In this document: positions 50,741-59,378 of the stretch, piece after piece
Position numbering within the stretch: the first letter of the stretch is position 1
How the letters are laid out: each line of letters opens with the position of its first letter
Assembly: GCA_021851065.1 (NCBI GenBank)
Contig: JAJZJQ010000003.1
Span: 1 to 64,000, forward strand
Length of the DNA stretch: 64,000 nt
Source: Microcaldota archaeon
Lineage (GTDB): Archaea; Micrarchaeota; Micrarchaeia; Micrarchaeales; CABMGC01
Reading direction: 5' to 3'
The notes under the pieces: generated by a model
The model's input: the letters and a program-made list of their open reading frames with translations, nothing else
What the model was told of the DNA's origin: nothing
The model's database searches: none
Translations under genes and position numbers: made by a program

Positions 50741-51301
50741 ATGGCAGGAACTACGATGACCATAAGATTCAGGAAAGCCATGGCTGGGCTTAGGTCGACA
50801 AGGAAGAAATACAAGGCAGCTGATCACCTAAGAGAGCATGTGGCAAGGTTCAACAAGGTTGACGCAGGCTCGGTGTCAATAGATCCAAAGCTCAACGAGT
50901 ATATCATTAAGAATATAATAAACAGCGGATCTGCGCTTAAGGTGGAGATAGACCGGAACGCAGGAGCCATAAGCGTAAAGCTTGCCTCCGGCCCTGCTGT
51001 CCCACAGGCAGCAAAGCCCGTCCAGCCAGCCCAGGGCAGCAAGGAAGGCTTCCCACAGATAGGCGCTGCAAGAACCGCTGCGCCTGCAGCACAGGAGAAG
51101 AGGCAGGAGCAGCAGGCAAAGCAGGGCTTCCCGCAGGGAGGTGCTGTGGCGAGCGCGAATAAGGCAGCAAAGAAGGATGCGGCGGATAGTAAGCCCAATG
51201 CGGCAAAGAAGGAGCAGAAGGCCAAAAGCCAGGATAAGGGGCCGCAGTCTTCTGCATCAGAGGCTGCAGCGGAGAAGCAGGCCGGAGATGCCAAGCAGTA
51301 G
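50741..51301 (+). CDS. rpl31e: Ribosomal protein L31e with long Ala/Lys/Gln-rich tail
   Basis: 186 residues, of which only the first 85 form L31e: TMTIRFRKAMAGLRSTRKKYKAADHLREHVARFNK and VSIDPKLNEYIIKNI. L31e sits at the tunnel exit. The other 100 residues are a repetitive low-complexity tail with the near-repeats SKEGFPQIGAA and AKQGFPQGGAV. Such a long tail on L31e is unusual and, being at the tunnel exit, could meet nascent chains or export factors (inference). Confidence 0.93.
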   Translation: MAGTTMTIRFRKAMAGLRSTRKKYKAADHLREHVARFNKVDAGSVSIDPKLNEYIIKNIINSGSALKVEIDRNAGAISVKLASGPAVPQAAKPVQPAQGSKEGFPQIGAARTAAPAAQEKRQEQQAKQGFPQGGAVASANKAAKKDAADSKPNAAKKEQKAKSQDKGPQSSASEAAAEKQAGDAKQ

Positions 51302-51309
51302 GTCAAGCG

Positions 51310-51978
51310 ATGGGAATAGCAAAGGCAACGATAGGCAACAACAGCTATATCGGAGCCTTTGCGCTAGCTACTGATTCATATGCTGTAGTTGCAGCAAACT
51401 CCACAAAATCAGAGCGGTCCATAATAGAGGAGAATCTGGGCTGCAAAGCCGTGCCCACCACGGTAGACGGCTCAGACCTTGTCGGAGTCTATGCAATAGC
51501 CAACGCAAGAGGCATACTCTTGCCGGAGATGGCGGACCGCGTTGAGATATCGCTGCTTAAAAAGCACCTGCCAGGCGTGGTTGTAGATGTTATCCCAACA
51601 GGCCTAAACGCCCTGAGGAACAATATCCTTGCAAATGACAAGCTGGCCATAATAAACCCCGAGTATAGCAGGATGGAAGCAGGCAAGATAGGCGAAACGC
51701 TGGGGGTTGAAGTGATAAAAAGGCGCATCGGAAGCTTTGGCACAGTAGGTGCGAACAACATAATCACAAACAAGGGCATTGTAGTAAACAACAGCGCTAC
51801 GGATGATGACATAGAGTTTGCAAAGGGGCTTGGACTGCAGGTGTCGCAGACAACAGCAAACCTGGGGTCGCTCAGCATAGGCCTTTCGGCGGTTGCCAAC
51901 TCGAAAGGAGCCGTGGTAGGAGACCAGACAACGGGCTTTGAGCTTGCCAGGATAAGCGAAGGGCTTGACATTGAGTAG
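51310..51978 (+). CDS. eif6: Translation initiation factor 6 (aIF6)
   Basis: 222 residues, anti-association factor that binds the 50S subunit and keeps it from joining 30S. The five-fold pentein repeat is visible in lines such as NSYIGAFALATDSYAVV, VDGSDLVGVYAIANARGILLPE and GTVGANNIITNKGIVVN. Normal length and normal place between L31e and prefoldin alpha. The ribosomal LX gene often found just after it is not seen. Confidence 0.95.
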   Translation: MGIAKATIGNNSYIGAFALATDSYAVVAANSTKSERSIIEENLGCKAVPTTVDGSDLVGVYAIANARGILLPEMADRVEISLLKKHLPGVVVDVIPTGLNALRNNILANDKLAIINPEYSRMEAGKIGETLGVEVIKRRIGSFGTVGANNIITNKGIVVNNSATDDDIEFAKGLGLQVSQTTANLGSLSIGLSAVANSKGAVVGDQTTGFELARISEGLDIE

Positions 51979-52011
51979 CAATAGGCAATATGTTGCTTGT
52001 TGGGCTGAATC

Positions 52012-52167
52012 ATGGGTCAGATTAGACGCATAATAGAAAATGCCTGGGTACGTGCCGATAACTATCTTTCCGTGGAGCCGGAGTGCAGAAATGGCAACAG
52101 ATACCGATCCACCCGCGAACTGCCTGTTTCCCAATGCATTTATAACTTCGCGATGCAATATACTTAG
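52012..52167 (+). other. Short ORF in the place of ribosomal LX; probably not a gene
   Basis: A 51-residue frame (MGQIRRIIENAWVRADNYLS...) fills the gap between eif6 and prefoldin alpha, where archaea often carry ribosomal LX (L18ae). It does not resemble LX, and the TATA box of the prefoldin gene (52137-52146) lies inside it. Listed so that the gap is described; a chance ORF is most likely. Confidence 0.2.
52137..52146 (+). promoter_or_regulatory. TATA box of the prefoldin alpha-ftsY pair
   Basis: CATTTATAAC centres about 34 bases before ATG 52176, giving a leader of up to nine bases and separating this pair from the aIF6 transcript. Confidence 0.5.
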
Positions 52168-52175
52168 GGACATTT

Positions 52176-52619
52176 ATGGCAGAAGACCAAGAGGCAAATG
52201 CACAGGATGTCATAATGCAGTTAAGGTATCTTCAGAACCTCTACACGCAGCAGTATGAGAGCCTGCAGAACAGCATAACGTCATATTCGCTCAGCGCCAC
52301 TGCACTTCAAAGGAACATAGACCTTCTGGTGAGGTACAATATGGTGCAGGATTCCAATATAATGATAAGCGGAGAAGGCGGGGTATATGTTCCCGGAAAG
52401 ATAGGGAAATCGGAGCAGGTGCTTACGTATGTGGGAGGAGGTTACCTTATAGAGCAGGAGCCTGCCAAAGCCCTCGAATTCATGAGGGAGAACCAGAAGA
52501 AGGGCGAGGCAGCGCTAAGCCGCATGCTCTCTGACAAGAAGAAGCTGGAGGGCGAATTGCTGGATATAGACTACAAGCTCAATGCGCTGGAATACCAGCA
52601 GCAGGGCCGTAGGCAGTAG
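52176..52619 (+). CDS. pfdA: Prefoldin subunit alpha
   Basis: 147 residues. Two coiled-coil arms (residues 10-55 and 98-140) flank a beta-hairpin region with GEGGVYVPGKIGKSEQVLTYVGGGYLIEQ, the prefoldin alpha signature. With the beta subunit it forms a hexamer that holds unfolded proteins for the thermosome. Lies before ftsY by six bases, the usual archaeal arrangement. Confidence 0.92.
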   Translation: MAEDQEANAQDVIMQLRYLQNLYTQQYESLQNSITSYSLSATALQRNIDLLVRYNMVQDSNIMISGEGGVYVPGKIGKSEQVLTYVGGGYLIEQEPAKALEFMRENQKKGEAALSRMLSDKKKLEGELLDIDYKLNALEYQQQGRRQ

Positions 52620-52625
52620 CAGGTA

Positions 52626-53996
52626 ATGCCCATGTTCGACGGGCTTAAGAAGAAGTTCTCAAGCTTCATAGATTCGCTTTCTAGGAAGGAGCAGCAGAAT
52701 GCGCCAAAAGAAGAAGTAGTGCAGCCTTCAGCTGTAGCTGAAGGCAAACCGCATGGCGGGGATAAGATCAGCGGGTTTCTGGAGCCAGACACGACAGCGC
52801 AGCATAAGCAAGCCAGCTCCGATAAACATGAAGCGGATACTAGGCGACGCGTATCTGAAGCGGCACAGGAGCACAGGCAACCAGAACACAGGCATGAAAA
52901 GGCTGAAACGGAGGCTCAAAGGCATGAATCTGCGCACATGATGCAGGAGCCTCATGCACACAAACCAAATGAAGAGCCCAAAGCGCCTGATCCTGCAGTG
53001 CCTAGTCCTGCTGCGGATAAACTCCGTGGGATGAGACCCTCAGAGCAGGGCCGTACGCAGCCGCAGTACGAAGCAAAGCCGCGCAAGGAACCCGGCGTAT
53101 CCGCCGCCACAAGAATAAAGGGGCTCATATTCGGCCGCGTGAGGATAAGCGAGAAGGATGCGGATCCGTTCATAGAGGAGCTTAAGATCGGCATGCTCCA
53201 ATCCGACGTAAACTACGATGTGGCAGAGAGGCTGTCCGAGAGCATACGCAGCAGCCTTGTCGGCAAGGAGGTGAATTCGCGTGAGATAGGCATGGAGATA
53301 CGCAGCACTATGCGCAGCTCCATAATGGGCATTCTCACAAAGCGCTCTGCAGTGGACATAGTCGGGATGATAAGGCAGAGCGGGCAGAATGGCGAGCTGC
53401 CGTTTAGGATACTGTTTCTTGGGCCCAACGGGGCAGGCAAGACAACCACAATGGCAAAGATAGCGCGCATGCTTCTTGACAGCAACATAACGTGCGTGAT
53501 GTCTGCAAGCGATACCTTCAGGGCTGCAGCCATAGAGCAGACTGTGCATCATGCAGGCAAGCTGGGCATAAATGTCGTGAAGGGCACATACGGGGCAGAT
53601 CCTGCAAGCGTCGCTTTCGATGCGATATCGCATGCCAAGGCCCACGGGATAATGGCGGTGCTAATAGACAGCGCGGGAAGGCAGGAGACAAACAGGAGCC
53701 TTGTAGAGGAGCTCAAGAAGATAGTGAGGGTATCTAAGCCCAACATGAAGATCTTCATAGGCGAGAGCATATCCGGCAACGCCCTGCTCGACCAGGTAAA
53801 GGCCATAAACGAGGCAGTAGGCCTTGACGGCATAATACTGACCAAGCTGGATGTAGATGCCAAGGGCGGAAACACGCTGTCGATACTAAGCGATACCACA
53901 GTGCCGATACTATTCTTCGGGACTGGAGAGAAGTACACCGACCTCATGCCATACGATCCCCAGTTCGTCGTTGACAGCATGCTGCCAAACAACTGA
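52626..53996 (+). CDS. ftsY: Signal recognition particle receptor FtsY
   Basis: 456 residues. An N-terminal amphipathic helix (MFDGLKKKFSSFIDSL), then a charged Glu/His/Gln/Pro-rich region to about residue 155, then the NG domain: GPNGAGKTTTMAKIA (G1), SDTFRAAAIEQ, DSAGRQETN (G3) and TKLDVDAKGG (G4). It docks SRP-ribosome complexes at the Sec channel. The acidic A domain is long and low in complexity. ATG 52626 or 52632 are both possible. Confidence 0.94.
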   Translation: MPMFDGLKKKFSSFIDSLSRKEQQNAPKEEVVQPSAVAEGKPHGGDKISGFLEPDTTAQHKQASSDKHEADTRRRVSEAAQEHRQPEHRHEKAETEAQRHESAHMMQEPHAHKPNEEPKAPDPAVPSPAADKLRGMRPSEQGRTQPQYEAKPRKEPGVSAATRIKGLIFGRVRISEKDADPFIEELKIGMLQSDVNYDVAERLSESIRSSLVGKEVNSREIGMEIRSTMRSSIMGILTKRSAVDIVGMIRQSGQNGELPFRILFLGPNGAGKTTTMAKIARMLLDSNITCVMSASDTFRAAAIEQTVHHAGKLGINVVKGTYGADPASVAFDAISHAKAHGIMAVLIDSAGRQETNRSLVEELKKIVRVSKPNMKIFIGESISGNALLDQVKAINEAVGLDGIILTKLDVDAKGGNTLSILSDTTVPILFFGTGEKYTDLMPYDPQFVVDSMLPNN

Positions 53997-54049
53997 GTGC
54001 AAAGGCCAGATCAACTTACATATTGCAGGAATCGTATTAGGCAGACATG

Positions 54050-55441
54050 CTAGCCTTTTTGCAAAGCCTGCCTTCTTGGATTTAGGATTCTGCCGAGCTC
54101 CTCCTTCTTCATGATCCTGTGATCGAGGCATACCTGCCTTACGCTCTTTCCTTCCTTATATGCGGTCCTCGCAACCCACGACGCCTTTGCATAGCCGATG
54201 TAGGGGCTTAGAGCAGTTGCAAGGGAGATGTCCATCTCTATGTGCCTTGCTATGTTCTTTGCGTTTGCGCTTATGCCGCTTACGCATCTTTCTGAGAAAG
54301 TGGCTATGGCATTTGATAGTATCCGTATTGAGCTTATGAGCTCGTATGCAATCACAGGAGTGAATACATTTATCTCTAGCTGGCCTCCGTTTGCCGCATC
54401 GGTTACAGTTGTGCAGCTGCCTATGACCTTAAGGCACACCATGTTCATCATCTCGGCTATGCTCGGATTTATCTTGCCGGGCATTATAGACGAGCCGGGC
54501 ATGACTGCAGGAAGGGTTATCTCCCCCATGCCCCCGATAGGGCCTGATGTGAGTATGCGCAGGTCGTTTGCTATCTTGTTCACTGCGGTTGCAACCTCCT
54601 TGAGAGCATCGGCAACTTCCAGCTCCTCGAGGCGCTGCTGCATCTGCGCGAACCTGTTACGGGTTATCGAGAAGTGTGCGCCGGTTATCCGGTTTAGGTT
54701 TGAGACTGCATACCGTGCGTACCTCTCGTCTGCATTAAGAACCGTGCCGACTGCAGTGCCGCCAAGAGGAATTGCAAGGAGCCTGCTGTGCGCATCCTTA
54801 AGCATCGCCGTTGCACCTGCCACAGAAGCCTCGTACCCGGAAAACTCCTGGCCCAGGGTGATAGGCACTGCATCCTGCAGGTGCGTCCTGCCTATTTTCA
54901 CAACTCTTTGAAACTGCGCCGCCTTCCTGCCGAGGGACTTTTGCAGCATGGAGAGTGCAGGCAGCAGCTCTTTTTGTATGGCAAGGTAAGTGGCTATGTG
55001 AACCACGGAAGGCATTGTGTCATTCGTGGACTGCGACATGTTAACGTGGTCGTTTGGATGCACCAGTTTGTAGTTGCCGCGCCTGCCGCCAAGTATCTCT
55101 ATTGCCCTGTTGGCGATGACCTCGTTAACGTTCATGTTCAGCGAGGTTCCCGCACCTGCCTGGAATACATCCACGACGAACTGGCCATCAAGCCTATGCA
55201 AGAGGGCGTCATCGCATGCCCTTACTATCGCCCTGCCCCTGCGCGCATCCAGCTTCCCGATCTTCATGTTTGCAAGAGCAGCCGATTTCTTTAGCATTAT
55301 GTATGCAAGTATAAGCTCCGCTGGCTCTTTTATCCCGGATATGCTGAAGTTGTTTACTGTTCTTTGGGTGTCAGAGCCGTAATATGCATCCGCAGGCACC
55401 CTGACTTTGCCAAGAATATCGCGTTCTATCCTGTATTTCAT
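54050..55441 (-). CDS. Class II fumarase/aspartase-family lyase, probably fumarase
   Basis: 463 residues from ATG 55441. GSSIMPGKINPS is the superfamily signature with the catalytic loop, FQAGAGTSLNMNVNEVIANRA and HPNDHVNMSQSTND are the substrate-binding stretches. Fumarases usually have N-D-D-V-N-K-S-Q-S-S and aspartases N-D-H-V-N; the sequence mixes the two. Placement straight after succinate dehydrogenase favours fumarate hydratase. Aspartate ammonia-lyase remains possible. The ORF track adds 43 residues with no family match. Confidence 0.82.
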   Translation of the reverse strand: MKYRIERDILGKVRVPADAYYGSDTQRTVNNFSISGIKEPAELILAYIMLKKSAALANMKIGKLDARRGRAIVRACDDALLHRLDGQFVVDVFQAGAGTSLNMNVNEVIANRAIEILGGRRGNYKLVHPNDHVNMSQSTNDTMPSVVHIATYLAIQKELLPALSMLQKSLGRKAAQFQRVVKIGRTHLQDAVPITLGQEFSGYEASVAGATAMLKDAHSRLLAIPLGGTAVGTVLNADERYARYAVSNLNRITGAHFSITRNRFAQMQQRLEELEVADALKEVATAVNKIANDLRILTSGPIGGMGEITLPAVMPGSSIMPGKINPSIAEMMNMVCLKVIGSCTTVTDAANGGQLEINVFTPVIAYELISSIRILSNAIATFSERCVSGISANAKNIARHIEMDISLATALSPYIGYAKASWVARTAYKEGKSVRQVCLDHRIMKKEELGRILNPRRQALQKG

Positions 55442-55449
55442 GGCACCAC

Positions 55450-56439
55450 TTACTCGCTCTCCTGGGCTATGCTCTTCATAAGGCTGCCCTTTAGCATCTG
55501 TATTGCAGAGGCCGGGTCCACGCCTTTGGGGCATGCCTTGGAACATGCGCCTGCAAATTCGCATCCCCATGCTCCATCCCAGCTATCCATGTCAAAGAGC
55601 CTCCTCTTTCCTTTCTGGTCCCTTGAGTCCTTGTAGTAGCGATAGGACTGCGCCAGGGCCTGGGGCCCTATGAAATTCGGGTTTGAATTCACCACGGGGC
55701 ATGCATCAAGGCACAGGCCGCACATTATGCAGTAAGAGTAAGGCAGGTACTTGTCAAGCTCCTCCTTGGACTGCTTGAACTCCTTTCCCTGGGCGTATTT
55801 CTCGCCGGCGTTCTTACGGTACAGGGTAGGGTCCACTGACTTGTGCCTCTCGAAGAAATCGTTGAGGTCAGGCACTATGTCCTTTGTCAGAGGATGGCCG
55901 AGCATGGGAGTGACTTCCACAGTGTTGCTGCTCGCACTCCCAAGAAGGTTGGTCTCGCATGCAAGGACGGGCTTGCCGTTGACCACCATGGCGCATGAGC
56001 CGCACACGCCCATCCTGCAGTTGTAGCGCATTGAGAGGGTGTTGTCCTGGTATGATTTTATGCTTAACAGGGCATCTAGGACGGTAGTGAACTTTGTTGC
56101 GCGGAACTTGTAGGTTATGCTGTCGAACTTCTTTGAGAGGCTGTTGAACCGGTTCACAACCACTTCTACGCGTTCTCCATGCCTGCCGCTTGGCATTTTG
56201 CCGCTTTGCGTTTCGGCCCCGGCAACAATCCAGTTTCCGCTGTTTGTATAATGGCCATGTACGAATATCTCCTTTACGCCGGTTACGGCATACACTGCAA
56301 GGGCAATTACAAGAAGCGCCGGAAGGACGCTAAACGCATATGGGCTGGCGTAGTACAGTGCGACAAGAGTAATAAACATAAGAAGAGGCACGCCCAGCAT
56401 GCCGCCGTACATGAATATCGCATATCTTGACGACCTCAT
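55450..56439 (-). CDS. sdhB: Succinate dehydrogenase iron-sulfur subunit fused to two N-terminal membrane helices
   Basis: 329 residues. The C-terminal 240 are SdhB: CRMGVCGSCAM plus a later Cys for the [2Fe-2S] centre, CIMCGLCLDACPV for [4Fe-4S] and CEFAGACSKACPKGVDP for [3Fe-4S]. The first 65 residues (YAIFMYGGMLGVPLLMFITLVAL and FSVLPALLVIALAVYAV) form two membrane helices not found on ordinary SdhB, as if the anchor protein SdhD were joined to it. ATG 56439 overlaps the stop of the anchor gene by four bases. Confidence 0.88.
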   Translation of the reverse strand: MRSSRYAIFMYGGMLGVPLLMFITLVALYYASPYAFSVLPALLVIALAVYAVTGVKEIFVHGHYTNSGNWIVAGAETQSGKMPSGRHGERVEVVVNRFNSLSKKFDSITYKFRATKFTTVLDALLSIKSYQDNTLSMRYNCRMGVCGSCAMVVNGKPVLACETNLLGSASSNTVEVTPMLGHPLTKDIVPDLNDFFERHKSVDPTLYRKNAGEKYAQGKEFKQSKEELDKYLPYSYCIMCGLCLDACPVVNSNPNFIGPQALAQSYRYYKDSRDQKGKRRLFDMDSWDGAWGCEFAGACSKACPKGVDPASAIQMLKGSLMKSIAQESE

Positions 56440-56873
56440 ACAAACCACATATATAACAGCGCAACAAATCCCATGGCCCATGCCGCAAGCACTGCATATG
56501 GCGCAACCTTTAGCACTGCAAACAGGGGCTCCTTCCAGGCAGTCTTGGATCTTGAATTCAAAAAGGACTGGTTCAGCCTGCCAAAGGCTATGCCCCCGCT
56601 TGCTATTATTGATGCAGCCTTGAATGTCTCAAACAGCTGCGGAGTGAACAGTATCCACACTGCCACTATGAGCGTCTTTGTTGACCAGGTGAACGCGGTG
56701 GAGTAGTAGGCCATGCCAATGATAATGCTCGCTGCAAGAAGTATGGAAATGAACACCGCTGCCCTGTAGAAGAGCATGTGCAGCAGCGCCTCCCTGTCAA
56801 AGTGGATGAGGCGCAGTATCCTTGACTGGCTGCCACGCACATCGTACTTGACCGCATTTGCAACCTGTTCCAT
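56436..56873 (-). CDS. Probable succinate dehydrogenase membrane anchor subunit
   Basis: 145 residues with three membrane helices (about 42-60, 70-90 and 120-143). A His is present before the first helix (RLIHFDREALLHMLFYRAAVF) as a possible haem or quinone-site residue. Sequence alone does not name it, but its position between SdhA and SdhB and its overlap with both make it the SdhC-type anchor. ATG 56873 is preferred over GTG 56882, which overlaps the SdhA stop. Confidence 0.65.
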   Translation of the reverse strand: MEQVANAVKYDVRGSQSRILRLIHFDREALLHMLFYRAAVFISILLAASIIIGMAYYSTAFTWSTKTLIVAVWILFTPQLFETFKAASIIASGGIAFGRLNQSFLNSRSKTAWKEPLFAVLKVAPYAVLAAWAMGFVALLYMWFV

Positions 56874-56881
56874 TTTCACCA

Positions 56882-58618
56882 CTAATACTTTCTTTCCTCT
56901 GGCTCAAACTCGCCCAGCTTCACAGGCAGGTATGATATGCTTACCCCTGACTGCGAGAGGTATGCTATGGTATGCTTTAGCCAGTGCCTATCATCGCGTT
57001 TTGGATGCTCTATGACTACATGGGCGCCGCGGCTCTCCCTCCTGTTAAGGGCGCAGTGCGTCACAACCATTGCCAGGTCCACAAGGTTTATGGTCTCGAA
57101 TGCGTCGCGCAGATTGGTGTTGTACGTGCTGCCCTTATCCGCAACATGCATCCTCGCTACAGACTTGCGCAGACCAGCCAGCTCCTGCTGCGCCCTGGCC
57201 ATCCCTTTCATGTTCCTGAACACATACATATACCTGCCCATTATTCCCTGCAGTTCATCCCTTATCTGATATGGGGTTATGTCTCCTTTATTGTCAATGA
57301 CATCGGCTATGTGCGCCTCTTCGTCTTGGGCAATTGAATAGAACCTGTCCGGATCTGGCGCTGCGCGCTGCGCGTATGCCGCAGCCTCTTTTCCGGTTAT
57401 GCTGCCCCATACCGAGCACTGGCTAAGGGAATTGCTGCCCAGTCTGTTGGCTCCGTGGACGCTGACGCATGCGCATTCGCCTACGGCCCACAGTCCCTTG
57501 AACAGGCTGCCATTGCCGTGCACAACGTTCCCGTTTATGTCAGTATGTATGCCCCCCATGGTAAAGTGGGCAACAGGCCGTATTGGTATCATTTCTGTTG
57601 CAGGATCTATGTTGAGCATCTTCATTGCAAGCTCCTTGACCATTGGCAGCCTCTCGTCTATTCTGCCCTTTGGCAGGTGCCGTAAATCAAGATGCACGTA
57701 TTCGAGACCGGAGACGGGATCCTTTAGGCCCCTGCCAGCATTTATCTCGCTGATTATGGCCCTTGAAACAATGTCCCGGGGGGCAAGCTCCATCTTGCTC
57801 TTTGCATAGCGCTCCATGAAGCGCTCTCCCTTGGAATTGCGAAGGTATCCGCCCTCGCCCCTTGATGCCTCGGTTATAAGTATCCCGCTTGGCACAAGCC
57901 CGGTAGGATGGAACTGGACAAACTCCATGTCCTTTAATGCTGCGCCTGCGCGCATGGCCATGGCAGTGCCGTCGCCCGTATTTGAATATGAGTTTGTGGT
58001 GAATCCGAATATCCTGGAAAATCCCCCTGTCGCTATGATCACTGATTTTGCCTTGAATGCCTTTACGCTGCGGTCAGCCATGTCGAATGTGACGAACCCG
58101 TGCACATTGCCCTTGTCTGCCACAAGTGACGTTGCAAAATGCTCGTGGAAGACGTCTATGTTGCCATGGCCTATAAGCTCGTCGTACAGGGCCCTCATTA
58201 TGAAGAATCCGGTCTTGTCTGCTGCAAACGCAGTGCGCGGCACGCTCATTCCCCCAAAAGGCCTCTGGGCTATCCTGTCGTTGTCAGTCCTGTTCCATGG
58301 CACGCCTATGTTGTTTAGGAAACGTATAGCCTGTGGGGCGTTCTTTACAAGCACGTCAACCGCATCCTGGTCTGCCAGATAATCCGAGCCTTTTACAGTA
58401 TCATACGCGTGCAGCTTCTCGCTGTCCTTATTGTGCTGGGGATACAGCACCCCTGAAATGCCCCCCTCGGCGGCCACCGAGTGGCTCCTCATCACATGGA
58501 GTTTTGAAACAATGGCTATCCTGAGTTTGCCCTTGGATTCGACACTGGCATGTATTGCAGCCGAAAGACCCGCTATCCCGCTCCCAAGCACTGCGATGTC
58601 ATAATCGAGTATTTCCAT
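56882..58618 (-). CDS. sdhA: Succinate dehydrogenase flavoprotein subunit
   Basis: 578 residues. FAD-binding AVLGSGIAGLSAAIHAS, the flavin-linking region RSHSVAAEGG, RGEGGYLRNSKGE at the active site, and HGANRLGSNSL. Oxidises succinate to fumarate with electrons passed to SdhB and a membrane quinone. First gene of the sdhA-anchor-sdhB-lyase operon. With glutamate dehydrogenase this indicates a partial or full TCA route and a respiratory chain, unusual among very small archaeal genomes but reported for ARMAN lineages. Confidence 0.95.
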   Translation of the reverse strand: MEILDYDIAVLGSGIAGLSAAIHASVESKGKLRIAIVSKLHVMRSHSVAAEGGISGVLYPQHNKDSEKLHAYDTVKGSDYLADQDAVDVLVKNAPQAIRFLNNIGVPWNRTDNDRIAQRPFGGMSVPRTAFAADKTGFFIMRALYDELIGHGNIDVFHEHFATSLVADKGNVHGFVTFDMADRSVKAFKAKSVIIATGGFSRIFGFTTNSYSNTGDGTAMAMRAGAALKDMEFVQFHPTGLVPSGILITEASRGEGGYLRNSKGERFMERYAKSKMELAPRDIVSRAIISEINAGRGLKDPVSGLEYVHLDLRHLPKGRIDERLPMVKELAMKMLNIDPATEMIPIRPVAHFTMGGIHTDINGNVVHGNGSLFKGLWAVGECACVSVHGANRLGSNSLSQCSVWGSITGKEAAAYAQRAAPDPDRFYSIAQDEEAHIADVIDNKGDITPYQIRDELQGIMGRYMYVFRNMKGMARAQQELAGLRKSVARMHVADKGSTYNTNLRDAFETINLVDLAMVVTHCALNRRESRGAHVVIEHPKRDDRHWLKHTIAYLSQSGVSISYLPVKLGEFEPEERKY

Positions 58619-58684
58619 TAATTAGAGTGCTGCTGTTTTAGTATTAAAAAGTATTGCAGGGGAGCCCATGTAGTTGTGTAAAGG

Positions 58685-59371
58685 TTACTTTACAACGCTG
58701 CCGTTATGTTTCTTGCCTGCAAGGGCCAGCCTGAATTCTTTTATATCATCGTTTATGAACCGTATCTCTATTCCTGCCCTCTTTGCAAGCTTGCTTGCGA
58801 ATAAGTCGAAGATGAAAGTGGCATCAGCCTCCCTGGTATCGTACTTTGATGCAATCCCTACAAGCGTGCTGTGGGTGAGCTCTGGAAGCCTCTTCGCGCC
58901 CTTCATTGATGGGGGCCTATCGTAGACATACGAGCCGTTGCCTATGTTTATCATGACCTTGCTGTTTACCACCTCTGAAGCGAGCACAGCCACAGCGTCA
59001 GTAGTCATGCCTGGCAGAAGGCCACCCATTACCACCACATCGCTGCTGCGGGTTGCGGCTCTTAGCTCCTCCAGGCTTGTTACGACATTGGGATAGGTCT
59101 GCATCGTTGAGAATATGTCCTTGACTATTAGCGCATTTATGCGCGTTATGGCTATGGCTATTTCATCGAGCACTTCATTGTTCTTTATTATCTGCCTTGC
59201 AGGCTGTGTGTATAGCCTGCTGGCATACCCTCCTCCCACAATTACTATGAATTTGCATCTCCCGGTGTACCCCTTTATAGCATCAAGCAGCTTCTTGATG
59301 TAGTTTACGTTTACGCCGTTCTTCCTGAATACTACATGCCCGCCAAGCGATATGCATATGGTTTCCATCAT
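58685..59371 (-). CDS. pyrH: UMP kinase, archaeal type
   Basis: 228 residues of the amino-acid kinase fold: ICISLGGHVVF (phosphate-binding Gly loop), IVIVGGGYASRLY, and VVVMGGLLPGMTTDAVAVLASE (nucleotide-binding). The archaeal UMP kinase length is about 225. It phosphorylates UMP to UDP. It follows argF by seven bases. A carbamate kinase, expected beside argF in arginine fermentation, would be over 300 residues, so UMP kinase is favoured. Confidence 0.85.
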   Translation of the reverse strand: MMETICISLGGHVVFRKNGVNVNYIKKLLDAIKGYTGRCKFIVIVGGGYASRLYTQPARQIIKNNEVLDEIAIAITRINALIVKDIFSTMQTYPNVVTSLEELRAATRSSDVVVMGGLLPGMTTDAVAVLASEVVNSKVMINIGNGSYVYDRPPSMKGAKRLPELTHSTLVGIASKYDTREADATFIFDLFASKLAKRAGIEIRFINDDIKEFRLALAGKKHNGSVVK

Positions 59372-59378
59372 TGCACCT

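Noticed and set aside
52012-52167. 51-codon ORF as a new ribosomal LX or small protein
   Set aside because: It does not match LX, and it contains the TATA box of the prefoldin gene. Kept only as a low-confidence description of the gap.
58685-59371. Carbamate kinase next to argF (arginine deiminase pathway)
   Set aside because: The length of 228 and the motifs match archaeal UMP kinase rather than carbamate kinase of over 300 residues, and no arginine deiminase gene is present.
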